A stretch of 48,699 nucleotides of DNA from Candidatus Heimdallarchaeota archaeon. Its GTDB lineage: Archaea > Asgardarchaeota > Heimdallarchaeia > Heimdallarchaeales > Heimdallarchaeaceae. Shown one piece after another: positions 40,310 through 48,699 of this stretch (position 1 is the stretch's first letter; each line of letters opens with the position of its first letter). The translations under genes and the position numbers were made by a program. Below the pieces are notes generated by a model. That model saw only the letters and a program-made list of their open reading frames with translations, was not told where the DNA came from and did not search any database. The DNA is taken from positions 1-48,699 of the forward strand of contig JAUWEG010000004.1 of assembly GCA_030608385.1 (NCBI GenBank), read 5' to 3'.

Positions 40310-43300
40310 ATGCCTCAGTCAACTGAAGAAAGAGCCAGAATTGTAACAATAAAAGGTTCTACTGTTGAAGTTAGAGGTCTTTCGTCATATAGGATGGGAG
40401 AAATAACCTATGTTGGAGAAGAGAAACTCATAGGTGAAATTATCGAAATTGAACGAGATTTTGCTACAGTTCAGGTTTATGAACCTCTTGAGGGAATGAA
40501 GATAAATGATCCTGTTTATCCTACAGGAAAATCTCTTTCGGCTGAACTTGGTCCAGGATTATTATCTAATATTTTTGATGGAATTCAAAGACCATTAGAG
40601 CAAATAAAGAAGGCATTATCTTCATCATTTATCCAAAGAGGAATTCATATCAATGCTTTAGATAGACACAAAAAATGGCAGTTCGAACCAAATAAAGATT
40701 TAACGAAAGGTCATTTGGTGAAAGGAGGTGATGTGCTGGGCTCTGTTCAAGAGACAGAGACTATAAAGTGTAATATTCTTGTTCCTCCAAATACAAATGG
40801 GGAATTACTATCCATTCAAGAAAAGGGAGAATTTAAGATTACAGATCCTATAGCTGAGTTAAAAGGATCAGATAAAAAGAAGAAAGAATTAACTTTAATG
40901 CACGAATGGCCAGTAAGAGTTGCCAGATCATTCTTAAAAAAATTACCTGTGCATGAACCTCTTGTAACGGGTCAAAGAATAATAGATATGTTCTTCCCGA
41001 TAGCTAAAGGTGGAACTGCTGCAATTCCAGGAGGATTTGGAACTGGAAAATGCATATCTGGTGATACATTAGTCTTGCTTGGAAATGGAAAACTGGAAAA
41101 AATTGAAGATTTATATGAGAAAGCTCTAAACAATGACAATTTTATCGAAGAAGATGATGAAGAAGAGACTCTTATTCAGTTGAAAAAACCTTTGAAAGTA
41201 TTATCCTTTGATAGAGAGAATGCTACGATTTCAGAAAGTAAAGCAACAAAAATATACAGAGGACAATGTAATTATAAAGTGAAAATCACAACAAAAAAGG
41301 GAAGAAGCGTAAAAGTAACCCCTATTCACAAATTACAGATTTTTGATGGAAAAAAAATCGTAGAGAAGGAATCTCAAAAACTCAATGTGGGAGATTGTAT
41401 CTTAAGTCCTCGTAACTTAAGCAAGAATTTTAAAAATGTTCAAAGTGGAAAAATCAATCTTTTTGATATTAAGGGTTCTTTAAGAACTTCTGATATCAGT
41501 GCAATTCAAGGTGTAAGAAATTTAGCTGATGAGTATACTGAAGAAAATAATATTTCATTGACACAATTAGCTGAGAAACTAAATGTATCAAAAGACGTTT
41601 TTAATGGTTTTTATTATGGTAAGAACAACCCCTCATTAAGCTTCATTAAAAGGCTTAAAACACTCACTCATAAAACAATTGATTTTACATCAGTAAAGGC
41701 GGAAAGACAAAGTGAGAATGTCATTTTACCAGAAGAAATGAATCCGAAACTAGCAGAATTTATAGGACTTCTACTTTCTGATGGTCAAATAGCCTATCAT
41801 AAAACAATTTACTTCTACAATAATGATGATCAAATAAGAGAGAGGTATAGAAGTCTTGTACAAGAATTGTTTAATTCAGAAACACATGAATCTATTAAGA
41901 ATACTGTCAAAACGATAACTTTCTATTCTAGACCTGTAAGTCTATTTCTCAAATATTTGAATATTCCTGCAGAGCAGAAATCAAGAAAAGCTTCAATACC
42001 AGATATAATGCAAACAGCCAAAGATGAGGATTTAATCCATTTCCTAAATGCATATATTGCAGGAGATGGCTATGTTAAAGGATATACCTTAGAAATTTCA
42101 ACTGCAAGCTCTAAAATCGCTTCTGGTTTGTGTTATATTTTAAGTAGATTAAATATAATCTACAGAAAACATAGCAAGATAAAAAATGACCATGAATATT
42201 TCAGAATAATGGTTGAAGGTTCTCAGCTAGAAGAACTAGGACACATGTTTAAATTATTTAGCGTTACAGAATATGCAAAAACAGAAAAAATCTATAACTA
42301 TGCAAATCAAAGAATTGAACACTTTGTTTCTTCTAATGCAATTCCAATAAGCATACAACTACTAAGAGACAGTCGAAGCTTGTTTGGAAACATAAAACCC
42401 TCTGAAGAAAAATCGAAGGCACTAACAGCTATAAAGAATGTTTCAAAGGGAAGAAAAATCACTGATAAAACACTGGAAAATATAATAGAAACAATAAAAT
42501 CTGACCCTATAATCTTTGAAACAAACAAATCTAAAGAAATTATAGACAACCTTGAGTATATTAAGCAATTGCATTCAGATTTTTATTTCGATGAAATAAA
42601 AGCAATTGAGATGCTAGAAGGAAATGATGATGTTTATGATCTTGTAGTTGAAGAATATCATAATTTCATTGGTGGAAATGAACCATTTATTTTACATAAT
42701 ACTATCCTTCAGCATCAATTATCCAAATGGAGTGATGCAGATGTTGTTGTATACATTGGTTGTGGAGAGAGAGGAAATGAAATGACTGATGTTTTGAGAG
42801 AATTTCCTAAACTTGTAGATCCACACACTCAAAATCCACTCATGGATAGAACATTGCTAATCGCTAATGTTTCTAATATGCCTGTTGCAGCTAGAGAAGC
42901 CTCAATTTACATGGGAATAACTATGGCTGAATTCTATAGAGACCAAGGATTCAGCGTTTTACTTACTGCAGATAGCACAAGTCGATGGGCTGAAGCTTTG
43001 AGAGAAATAGCTGGACAATTAGAAGAGATGCCAGTAGAAGAAGGATATCCTGCTTATTTAGGAGCTAGGTTAGCTAACTTCTATGAAAGAGCTGGTCAAG
43101 TTGTTACATTAGGTTCCCCATATAGAGAAGGGTCAATTAACATTACTGCGGCTGTTTCTCCTCCTGGTGGTGATTTCAGTGAACCAGTTACTGCAAACAC
43201 TAAACGTTTTGTAAAGACTTTTTGGGGCTTAGATCCCAATTTAGCCAATAGAAAGCACTTCCCTTCAATTAACTGGCTAAACAGTTATTCAGGATATATA

Positions 43301-43762
43301 AAGGTAATAGAAGAATGGGCTCTGGAGTCGGGGCTGGAGGATTGGGGTCGTTATCGACAAGAAATGTTTACAATTTTACAAAAAGATGATGAACTTCAAC
43401 ATATTGCAGAACTAATTGGTTCAAAGGCATTGCCTGCTGATGAACAGCTAATCATATTAGTAGCAGATATAATCAAAGAAGGATTTCTCCAGCAAAATGC
43501 CTTTGATAAAGTTGATTCTTTCTGTCCTATAGAGAAACAAATGAAAATGATGAAACTTATGCTTCTTTTTTATAATAGAGCTGAAGTTCTAATAAGGAAT
43601 GGATGCCCAATCTCTTTAATCATTAGTTTAAAAACAGTTCAGATTCTAAAACGAATGAAAGAAGATGTCCCAAACGACAAAATAATCCAAATGAACAAAA
43701 TCGAAGATTACATCCATACAGATATGGAGGAACTAGGTTCTAAATACGGATACAAGGTGTGA
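40310..43762 (+). CDS. atpA: A-type ATP synthase catalytic subunit A, interrupted by an intein
   Basis: This is the catalytic ATPase subunit of the A1 head. The precursor is 1150 residues. The 600-residue host part has the barrel start (IVTIKGSTVEVRGL), the A-subunit insert, and the P-loop GGFGTGK (241-247). Here the intein begins (Cys248) and ends with Asn797; the host resumes TILQHQLSKWSDADVVVYIG, then GERGNEMTDVLREFPKL, which is canonical. Subunit length after splicing is normal. The P-loop Lys is the last residue before the intein, so ATP binding needs splicing. Likely operon: atpA, atpB, atpD, usp, atpE, atpI, all on the plus strand with tiny gaps or overlaps. Confidence 0.95.
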   Translation: MPQSTEERARIVTIKGSTVEVRGLSSYRMGEITYVGEEKLIGEIIEIERDFATVQVYEPLEGMKINDPVYPTGKSLSAELGPGLLSNIFDGIQRPLEQIKKALSSSFIQRGIHINALDRHKKWQFEPNKDLTKGHLVKGGDVLGSVQETETIKCNILVPPNTNGELLSIQEKGEFKITDPIAELKGSDKKKKELTLMHEWPVRVARSFLKKLPVHEPLVTGQRIIDMFFPIAKGGTAAIPGGFGTGKCISGDTLVLLGNGKLEKIEDLYEKALNNDNFIEEDDEEETLIQLKKPLKVLSFDRENATISESKATKIYRGQCNYKVKITTKKGRSVKVTPIHKLQIFDGKKIVEKESQKLNVGDCILSPRNLSKNFKNVQSGKINLFDIKGSLRTSDISAIQGVRNLADEYTEENNISLTQLAEKLNVSKDVFNGFYYGKNNPSLSFIKRLKTLTHKTIDFTSVKAERQSENVILPEEMNPKLAEFIGLLLSDGQIAYHKTIYFYNNDDQIRERYRSLVQELFNSETHESIKNTVKTITFYSRPVSLFLKYLNIPAEQKSRKASIPDIMQTAKDEDLIHFLNAYIAGDGYVKGYTLEISTASSKIASGLCYILSRLNIIYRKHSKIKNDHEYFRIMVEGSQLEELGHMFKLFSVTEYAKTEKIYNYANQRIEHFVSSNAIPISIQLLRDSRSLFGNIKPSEEKSKALTAIKNVSKGRKITDKTLENIIETIKSDPIIFETNKSKEIIDNLEYIKQLHSDFYFDEIKAIEMLEGNDDVYDLVVEEYHNFIGGNEPFILHNTILQHQLSKWSDADVVVYIGCGERGNEMTDVLREFPKLVDPHTQNPLMDRTLLIANVSNMPVAAREASIYMGITMAEFYRDQGFSVLLTADSTSRWAEALREIAGQLEEMPVEEGYPAYLGARLANFYERAGQVVTLGSPYREGSINITAAVSPPGGDFSEPVTANTKRFVKTFWGLDPNLANRKHFPSINWLNSYSGYIKVIEEWALESGLEDWGRYRQEMFTILQKDDELQHIAELIGSKALPADEQLIILVADIIKEGFLQQNAFDKVDSFCPIEKQMKMMKLMLLFYNRAEVLIRNGCPISLIISLKTVQILKRMKEDVPNDKIIQMNKIEDYIHTDMEELGSKYGYKV
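41051..42700 (+). mobile_element. Intein with LAGLIDADG homing endonuclease in atpA P-loop
   Basis: The intein spans residues 248-797 of the precursor (550 residues). Block A starts with Cys248 (CISGDTLVLL); block B has TPIH after VKV; block F ends with FILHN, and the next host residue is Thr. The splicing residues (first Cys, His-Asn at the end, Thr +1) are all present. Two LAGLIDADG-type helices end in DG/GDG: LAEFIGLLLSDG and FLNAYIAGDG, so the homing endonuclease may be active. An extra helix-turn-helix-like insert (ISLTQLAEKLNVSKDVF) precedes them. Other archaeal A-subunit inteins are known in this P-loop position. Confidence 0.93.
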
Positions 43763-43765
43763 TGA

Positions 43766-45160
43766 ATGGCTCGTATAACAGTTAGAGGAGTATCAGAAAT
43801 TCGAGGACCAATCATTATCATAGAAGGTGTTACAGGTATCCGAATGGGAGAATATTTAGAAGTTAAGCTGCCAAACAAACCTTCTAGAAAAGGTAGAGTT
43901 CTAGCAATTGAAGAGGAAAGAGTCATCATTCTGCTTTACCAAGGTACATATGAACTAGAAAAGGATGAAATTGAAACTGAATTTTTTGGAAGAACCATGC
44001 AGCTTTTTGTAGCTGAAGATATGATTGGCAGAGTATTTAACTCTCAAGGAGAGCCTTTGGATGGATTGCCCGGCATCTATTCAGATGAATACAGGGATAT
44101 TAATGGATCTCCAATCAACCCAACATCTAGAATTTATCCAAGAGATTATATCGAAACAGGAATTTCTTCTATAGATTCAATGAACACACTAGTAAGAGGT
44201 CAAAAACTACCTATCTTTACTGGAGCTGGGTTACCAAACAACCAATTGATAGGTCAAATAGTAAAACAAGCAAGAATTGTAGGAGCAGAAGGTGAAGATA
44301 AATTTGCTATTGTTTTTGGTGCCATGGGGTTGACAATGGATGATTACATCTATTTCCAGCGCTTATTTGAAGAAACAGGTACACTAAACAAAGTTGTAAT
44401 GTTTACTAATTTGGCAAGTGATTCAGCTGCTGAGCGACTTATAACTCCTCGAGTTGCATTAACAACTGCTGAGTATCTAGCTTTTAATAAGGGCTACCAT
44501 GTTCTAGCAATACTATCTGATATTACCAATTATTGTCAGGCCTTAAGAGAAATTTCAGTTGCTCTAGAAACTGTACCATCTAGAAAGGGTTTTCCTGGTT
44601 ACATGTATTCAGATTTAGCCTCAATATACGAAAGAGCAGGAATAATAGAAGATTCACAAGGAAGCATTACTCTGATTGCAAATCTGACAATGCCAAATGA
44701 TGATATTACTCATCCTATTCCTGATTTGACAGGATATATTACCGAAGGTCAAATTATCCTCGATCGTTCTTTACATAATCGAGGTATTTATCCACCTATT
44801 GATGTCTTAGGGTCGCTTTCTCGTTTAATGAAAGATGGAATTGGAGAAGGTTTTACACGAAAGGATCATCCTTCTTTAAGTAATCAACTTTATGCTTCTT
44901 ATGCTGAAGGATTAGATAAGAGAAGACTTGCAGAAGTAATTGGAAAAAAGGAACTAAACCGTCGAGATCAGATTTTATATGAGTTTGCAGATAAATTTGA
45001 AGAGAATTTTGTGAACCAAGGAGATAACTATCGATCAATTGAAGAATCTCTAGATCTTGGATGGTCATTATTATCTAACCTTCCAGAGACTGAATTAACT
45101 AAAGTATCTCAAGATTTAATTGAGGAACATATTCAAAATAAAGGAGCTGATTCAGTTTGA
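43766..45160 (+). CDS. atpB: A-type ATP synthase non-catalytic subunit B
   Basis: The 464-residue protein starts at ATG 43766, three bases after the atpA stop. It alternates with subunit A in the A3B3 head. The start region [19 protein letters not shown] and the segments [30 protein letters not shown] and [14 protein letters not shown] are diagnostic. The usual Walker A motif is replaced by GAGLPNNQ, as in all B subunits, so it does not hydrolyse ATP. Length is standard. Its stop overlaps the TTG start of subunit D. Confidence 0.95.
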   Translation: MARITVRGVSEIRGPIIIIEGVTGIRMGEYLEVKLPNKPSRKGRVLAIEEERVIILLYQGTYELEKDEIETEFFGRTMQLFVAEDMIGRVFNSQGEPLDGLPGIYSDEYRDINGSPINPTSRIYPRDYIETGISSIDSMNTLVRGQKLPIFTGAGLPNNQLIGQIVKQARIVGAEGEDKFAIVFGAMGLTMDDYIYFQRLFEETGTLNKVVMFTNLASDSAAERLITPRVALTTAEYLAFNKGYHVLAILSDITNYCQALREISVALETVPSRKGFPGYMYSDLASIYERAGIIEDSQGSITLIANLTMPNDDITHPIPDLTGYITEGQIILDRSLHNRGIYPPIDVLGSLSRLMKDGIGEGFTRKDHPSLSNQLYASYAEGLDKRRLAEVIGKKELNRRDQILYEFADKFEENFVNQGDNYRSIEESLDLGWSLLSNLPETELTKVSQDLIEEHIQNKGADSV

Positions 45161-45801
45161 GAGAAGCAATTACTATCCCTCCAACAAAGGATAACTTGTT
45201 AAAATACAAGAAAAAGCTCAAATTGGTTGAAAGAGCATACGATTTACTAAGGGAGAAATATGAAGCATTATTGATGAAATTACATATTATCTCTTCACAA
45301 GCGATTTCCATGAGAGAGAAAATGGAGGAAGGTCTTAGTGAGGCTTATTATGAATATATCAAAACTGAATCAGAACTAGGAAAAGATATGATTAATATTT
45401 TTAGTGAAACAATCCCTAAAGAGGTTATTGTAAATTCTATCCCTCTTGAATATATGGGTGTATCTTACTCTGATTTACAGTTAACTAACCTCCCTGATCC
45501 TTCATATGGATTCTTCGGAATTTCTAGTTCGCTGTGGATAACTGCAAAAAGATTTCGTGACATATTTGATTTAATTGTTGAATTAGCAGAAGTTGAGAAT
45601 TTTGCATACAAAGTAATTCGTAATCTTCAATCTACACAATTAAGTCTTAATGCTTTGGATAAAGTATACCGAGTGAGATTTGGGAATATAATTAAATATA
45701 TTGAGGAAGCGTTAGAATCATATGAATTGGAAAGTATCTACACTATCAAGAAACTCAAACAAAAAATAGAGTTAAAAAATAAAATAAAGAGGAGAAATTA
45801 A
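45157..45801 (+). CDS. atpD: A-type ATP synthase subunit D
   Basis: This 214-residue central-stalk subunit starts at TTG 45157, overlapping the previous TGA by 3 bases. [27 protein letters not shown] at the start, with the family's long paired helices, and the C-terminal [24 protein letters not shown] are typical. Length matches family members. It turns with subunit F inside the head. Its TAA stop overlaps the ATG of the Usp-like gene by one base, so the two are translationally coupled. Confidence 0.92.
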   Translation: MREAITIPPTKDNLLKYKKKLKLVERAYDLLREKYEALLMKLHIISSQAISMREKMEEGLSEAYYEYIKTESELGKDMINIFSETIPKEVIVNSIPLEYMGVSYSDLQLTNLPDPSYGFFGISSSLWITAKRFRDIFDLIVELAEVENFAYKVIRNLQSTQLSLNALDKVYRVRFGNIIKYIEEALESYELESIYTIKKLKQKIELKNKIKRRN

Positions 45802-46229
45802 TGAAAAAAGCACTTATTGCAATAGGAGATTTTGAAAGCGGTAAAAATCTAATCTCTCAAATTCTTGATTTTTTCTTTGATTGGGTTACAGAAATACATC
45901 TGTTATATGTAATTGATAGAGAAAATGTAGAACATTTAGCTAGTTATAGAAACACAACTATCGAAAAGATTCTAGAAGAATATCAAAGTCAGTATGATAA
46001 TATTCTTGAAAAACTCAAACTTGCATTTTCAGATACTCATTTGTTAATGACTTCTGAACTAGATCAAGGATTAGTTGCAGAAAGAATAATTGAAACCTCT
46101 AAAAATGAAAAGGTTGATTTCATAGTTATGGGAACAAGGAAGGAAAGTTATACAAAAAGACTATTGAAAAACTATGTTAGGTATGTAATCGAATTGTCAG
46201 AAACCCCTGTCTTACTATTTCCAGTATGA
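45801..46229 (+). CDS. Universal stress protein (UspA-family) embedded in the ATP synthase operon
   Basis: The 142-residue protein starts KKALIAIGDFESGK and has the Usp alpha/beta fold, with DFIVMGTRKESYTKRLL and ETPVLLFPV at the end. The nucleotide-binding loop of ATP-binding Usp proteins is G-x2-G-x9-G(S/T); here the loop reads GTRKESYTKRL without the second and third Gly, so ATP binding is doubtful. GAGGAG precedes ATG 45801. It lies between subunits D and E, so it is probably cotranscribed with them and may sense or tune the enzyme. The link to the ATPase is inference. Confidence 0.85.
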   Translation: MKKALIAIGDFESGKNLISQILDFFFDWVTEIHLLYVIDRENVEHLASYRNTTIEKILEEYQSQYDNILEKLKLAFSDTHLLMTSELDQGLVAERIIETSKNEKVDFIVMGTRKESYTKRLLKNYVRYVIELSETPVLLFPV

Positions 46230-46233
46230 AGTG

Positions 46234-46875
46234 ATGAAAATGAAGAATGAAAAGCTCCCCGAAAAAGACACTGAAAGCAGTTCTTTAACAAGACTGATTA
46301 TCAAAATCAAGAATGCTGCAGAAGAAGAAGCTAAAATAATAAATAGGGAAGCTAAGCAAAAGTTGGAAGAGATAGAAAAAGGAACCAAAAAACTTGTTGA
46401 TGAAGTTAAAAAACAAGAGTTAGATAAAGAAACCTCTAGATTGGAATTTATTAAAAAAAGAACAGAAACTGAATTTGAACAAAAAGCAAAAAAAATAATT
46501 ATTCAAGCTAGAGAAGGTATGATTGATCAGGTCTTTGAGAATGTAAAAAAGGAAATGCTAGCATTGAGAGATAATAAAGGATATTCAAAATATTTAGAAA
46601 ATCTTCTCATTTATACAATAAGGAACATCACAGCACAAAGTATGAAAATTATTGCAGATAAAAAGGATAAGGAAATATTAAATAAAATCACATCAAATAT
46701 CGCTCAAAAGGAAAAGGTAAACTTCAAAGTAGATGTGTCGTCTTTGAAGACACAAGGTGGGTTCATTCTCACAGATGATTATGGGAGAATTAGGATTGAT
46801 TATACAATTGAAAACACATTAAAAGCCAGTAGAGATAAAATTAGAACTAAAATAAATGAGATTCTGTTTGCATAG
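46234..46875 (+). CDS. atpE: A-type ATP synthase subunit E (peripheral stalk)
   Basis: The frame opens at GTG 46231; ATG 46234 or 46240 is the likely start, giving about 212 residues. The first 100 residues are one long charged helix (KIKNAAEEEAKIINREAKQK, further heptads), as in the peripheral stalk. The C-terminal domain begins IDQVFENVKKEMLAL and ends GGFILTDDYGRIRIDYTIENTL, matching the E subunit's last strands; the DYTIENTL segment is diagnostic. Length is normal. The following I subunit begins 9 bases after its stop. Confidence 0.88.
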   Translation: MKMKNEKLPEKDTESSSLTRLIIKIKNAAEEEAKIINREAKQKLEEIEKGTKKLVDEVKKQELDKETSRLEFIKKRTETEFEQKAKKIIIQAREGMIDQVFENVKKEMLALRDNKGYSKYLENLLIYTIRNITAQSMKIIADKKDKEILNKITSNIAQKEKVNFKVDVSSLKTQGGFILTDDYGRIRIDYTIENTLKASRDKIRTKINEILFA

Positions 46876-46884
46876 GTGAAGAAA

Positions 46885-48699
46885 ATGGGTTTATTTCCAG
46901 ATAAAATGTTGGAAGCAACGATAATAACACCGAAAGAGGTGTTTCCTCAAGTAGTTATTAGAATAGCTGAAACTGAAAGTTTGATGGTAAAGCACAATAT
47001 ATCAATAGAAGGATTAGAAGATTTTTATCCATCATCCAAAATGGAAACAATTAGATACTTAGAATCGGCTTATAAGGATCTTATAGTTCAAATTCCTGAG
47101 CCTAAGGAGAAGTTTAGACAAAAAATAGCTAGAGCTTATAAAAAACAGAAAAAGATATCACCTATTTTTGAGAACTGGGAGAATTTAGAAGATATAGAAA
47201 CAAAACTAGAAAATCAGATTAATAAATTTAACAGTGAACTTAAGAATTTAAAGAATAAGTTGGAAGAACTTACTGAATTAAAGGAAAATGACCAGCTAAT
47301 CGCTAAAGGTTTTAGACTTATAGAAGAAGAACAGCCATATAATGTAGATTCTGATGAGAGTGCATTAATAGGCGTTTTAACAACATCTAGAATTGAAGAT
47401 GCGGAAAACTTTGTTTCCCATTTTAAGAAACAAGAAGTAATTTCCTTAATTAAAGATAGACATTTTGTTTACGTTAAAGGAAAAAAAGGAGAAATATCCA
47501 AACTTATCAAAGAACTATCTATTGTAAGATGGTATAAATACAACTATCAAGGTCCAATTCATTTAGATAAAACTGAACTTGAGGAAGAAGTTCTAAATGA
47601 ATTTAATAACTTAAGTGAAGAGGTTTCTAAAATTGAAAATGACCTAAATCAATTTGCAATAAAACATAAAGAGGATATTGTTGCAATAAAATTGTCGATC
47701 GAGAGCTACAGTCACTTCTTAAATATATATGCCTCAGCAAAGCAAACCAAGAAAATAGTAGTTTTTCAAGGATGGGTATCTGAAAAGGAAATTGGGATAA
47801 TTGAGGAAACTATAGATGAGTTTCCAGAGGTAATACTGGAATATGATGAACCCTCAGAAGGGATGAAAAACATCCCTGTTGCTCCAGCAAAGAACCCTAT
47901 CAAGAGCGCATTTCAAAATATTGTAGCTCTTTATGGACTTCCCTCATCTAACGAGGTCGACCCCACGATTTTCTTAATTTTTACATTTAGTATTTTCTTT
48001 GGAATTATGTTTGGTGATGTAGGTCACGGTCTAATTTTTCTTGTAATTGGTTTAACTGGAGTATTAGCTAGGGGGTTGAAGAAAAGTATTAGACAAATGT
48101 TTCTACTTGTACTAGTGATGGGTATTACTTCGTCAATCATGGGTTTCATTTTTGGTGAAGCATTTGGTTTTCATATTGTTGAGCTATTAGGAATCAGAGA
48201 ACATGGGTATACTAATCCAGTATATCTATTTGGATTAGAATATCCCTTTATCAGTCCAATTGAGGATTTAGTAGAAATTTTCAATTTAACTTTGATTATA
48301 GGAGCTCTTCATGTCATATTAGGAATAGTTCTTAGAGTAGTAAATCAGATAAAACACAAGGAGTATGCAGAAATAATAGAAGAAACAATCCCTCAGGTTT
48401 TTCTTTATGCAGCAATTATATATTTTCTTTCAAGTCTAGGAATTCTTAACATTGGGATTGATCCAGCAGGTAGAGGATTTCTTTTAGTTGGGCTTGTCTC
48501 CGTCATTATTGGAGTAGGATTAACGCTTCTTGGTCAAGGGATTGTGTCCATCTTGTTCAAAAAGAAGAGAAAAAATATATTTCGTAGTTTTCTTAGTGGA
48601 ATGGGAATGGGTTTAATTCACCTTCTAGAATCATTTAGTTCTTTTATAAGTAACACTATTTCTTATGGAAGAATGCTTGCAATGCTCATTGCTCATGCG
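46885..48699 (+). CDS. atpI: A-type ATP synthase subunit I (V-type subunit a), 5' part
   Basis: ATG 46885 follows AGGTGA, and the frame is open to the window end (605 codons seen). The N-terminal cytosolic half is strand-helix with coiled coils. The membrane half begins near FLIFTFSIFFGIMFGDVGHG (about 362-383), the subunit's hallmark. Further helices include LTLLGQGIVSI-type segments, and ISYGRMLAMLIAHA at the end carries the Arg thought to serve proton transfer in subunit a. Length and motifs fit the family; the last helices lie outside the window. Subunits C, H and the proteolipid ring are not seen, so they may follow. Confidence 0.9.
   Translation, partial: MGLFPDKMLEATIITPKEVFPQVVIRIAETESLMVKHNISIEGLEDFYPSSKMETIRYLESAYKDLIVQIPEPKEKFRQKIARAYKKQKKISPIFENWENLEDIETKLENQINKFNSELKNLKNKLEELTELKENDQLIAKGFRLIEEEQPYNVDSDESALIGVLTTSRIEDAENFVSHFKKQEVISLIKDRHFVYVKGKKGEISKLIKELSIVRWYKYNYQGPIHLDKTELEEEVLNEFNNLSEEVSKIENDLNQFAIKHKEDIVAIKLSIESYSHFLNIYASAKQTKKIVVFQGWVSEKEIGIIEETIDEFPEVILEYDEPSEGMKNIPVAPAKNPIKSAFQNIVALYGLPSSNEVDPTIFLIFTFSIFFGIMFGDVGHGLIFLVIGLTGVLARGLKKSIRQMFLLVLVMGITSSIMGFIFGEAFGFHIVELLGIREHGYTNPVYLFGLEYPFISPIEDLVEIFNLTLIIGALHVILGIVLRVVNQIKHKEYAEIIEETIPQVFLYAAIIYFLSSLGILNIGIDPAGRGFLLVGLVSVIIGVGLTLLGQGIVSILFKKKRKNIFRSFLSGMGMGLIHLLESFSSFISNTISYGRMLAMLIAHA

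Noticed and set aside
1-48699. CRISPR array, insertion sequence or tRNA/rRNA gene
   Set aside because: No regularly spaced repeats, transposase motifs or conserved RNA gene sequences were found by eye.

Overview
ORGANISM. The window is AT-rich (about one third G+C by eye), densely coding and archaeal. It carries an A-type ATP synthase cluster, TATA boxes about 25 bases before several start codons, GGTG/GAGG-type ribosome sites, frequent TTG and GTG starts and an Lrp/AsnC regulator. A Ras/Rab-like small GTPase, several proteins that look like degenerate Ras-fold or longin/roadblock-like domains, a C2H2 zinc finger, many TPR proteins and many lineage-specific membrane proteins point to an Asgard archaeon. 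That assignment is an inference from gene content; no rRNA or tRNA gene is visible. LAYOUT. 1-5000: stress and hydrolase genes (partial alpha/beta hydrolase, 1-Cys-type peroxiredoxin divergent from an Lrp-type regulator with an in-frame TAG, methyltransferase-like membrane protein, esterase, a decayed hydrolase fragment, a longin-like protein). 5100-7556: a three-gene run of multi-pass membrane proteins, the first ending in a zinc ribbon. 7548-13796: a degenerate-GTPase-like protein, a TauE/SafE anion exporter, UDP-GlcNAc 2-epimerase, a seven-helix membrane protein with a cytosolic alpha/beta domain, and a cell-surface M14 carboxypeptidase with acidic repeat inserts. 13952-16885: a compact sulfur-relay operon (TusA, SQR-like flavoprotein, TusA, DsrE2, DsrE-like, winged-helix regulator) behind a promoter with two small palindromes. 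17104-21729: GTPase-associated-like protein, TPR protein, DUF123 nuclease-like protein, a secreted protein, a tiny membrane protein, and a PflA-like radical SAM enzyme. 21814-23859: a membrane protein, then on the minus strand a 61-residue Cys-ending peptide followed 5 bases later by a radical SAM/SPASM enzyme, a candidate peptide-modification locus. 23963-29104: small GTPase, two unknown proteins in tandem, then a GNAT acyltransferase next to an N-succinylamino-acid-racemase-type enolase-superfamily enzyme. 29117-36429 (minus): longin-like/degenerate GTPase protein, LOG-like protein, an 869-residue multidomain protein (divergent CofD-like region, winged helix, C2H2 finger), and a 932-residue helical-repeat protein. 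36518-39896: acyl-CoA synthetase, TPR protein, GNAT protein. 39907-48699: ATP synthase subunits F (divergent), A (with a 550-residue intein in the P-loop), B, D, a UspA-like protein, E, and subunit I, which runs off the right edge. HOW THEY WORK TOGETHER. The clearest functional units are the ATP synthase, the sulfur-transfer operon and the racemase/acyltransferase pair. The most promising under-described material is the radical SAM/SPASM plus small peptide pair, the family of apparent nucleotide-binding-dead Ras-like proteins scattered over the window, and the 869-residue CofD-like/winged-helix/zinc-finger fusion. No CRISPR array, insertion sequence, tRNA or rRNA gene was found, and no gene-free stretch exceeds 300 bases; the longest is about 260 bases at 33373-33630, where I see nothing beyond promoter-like AT-rich sequence.
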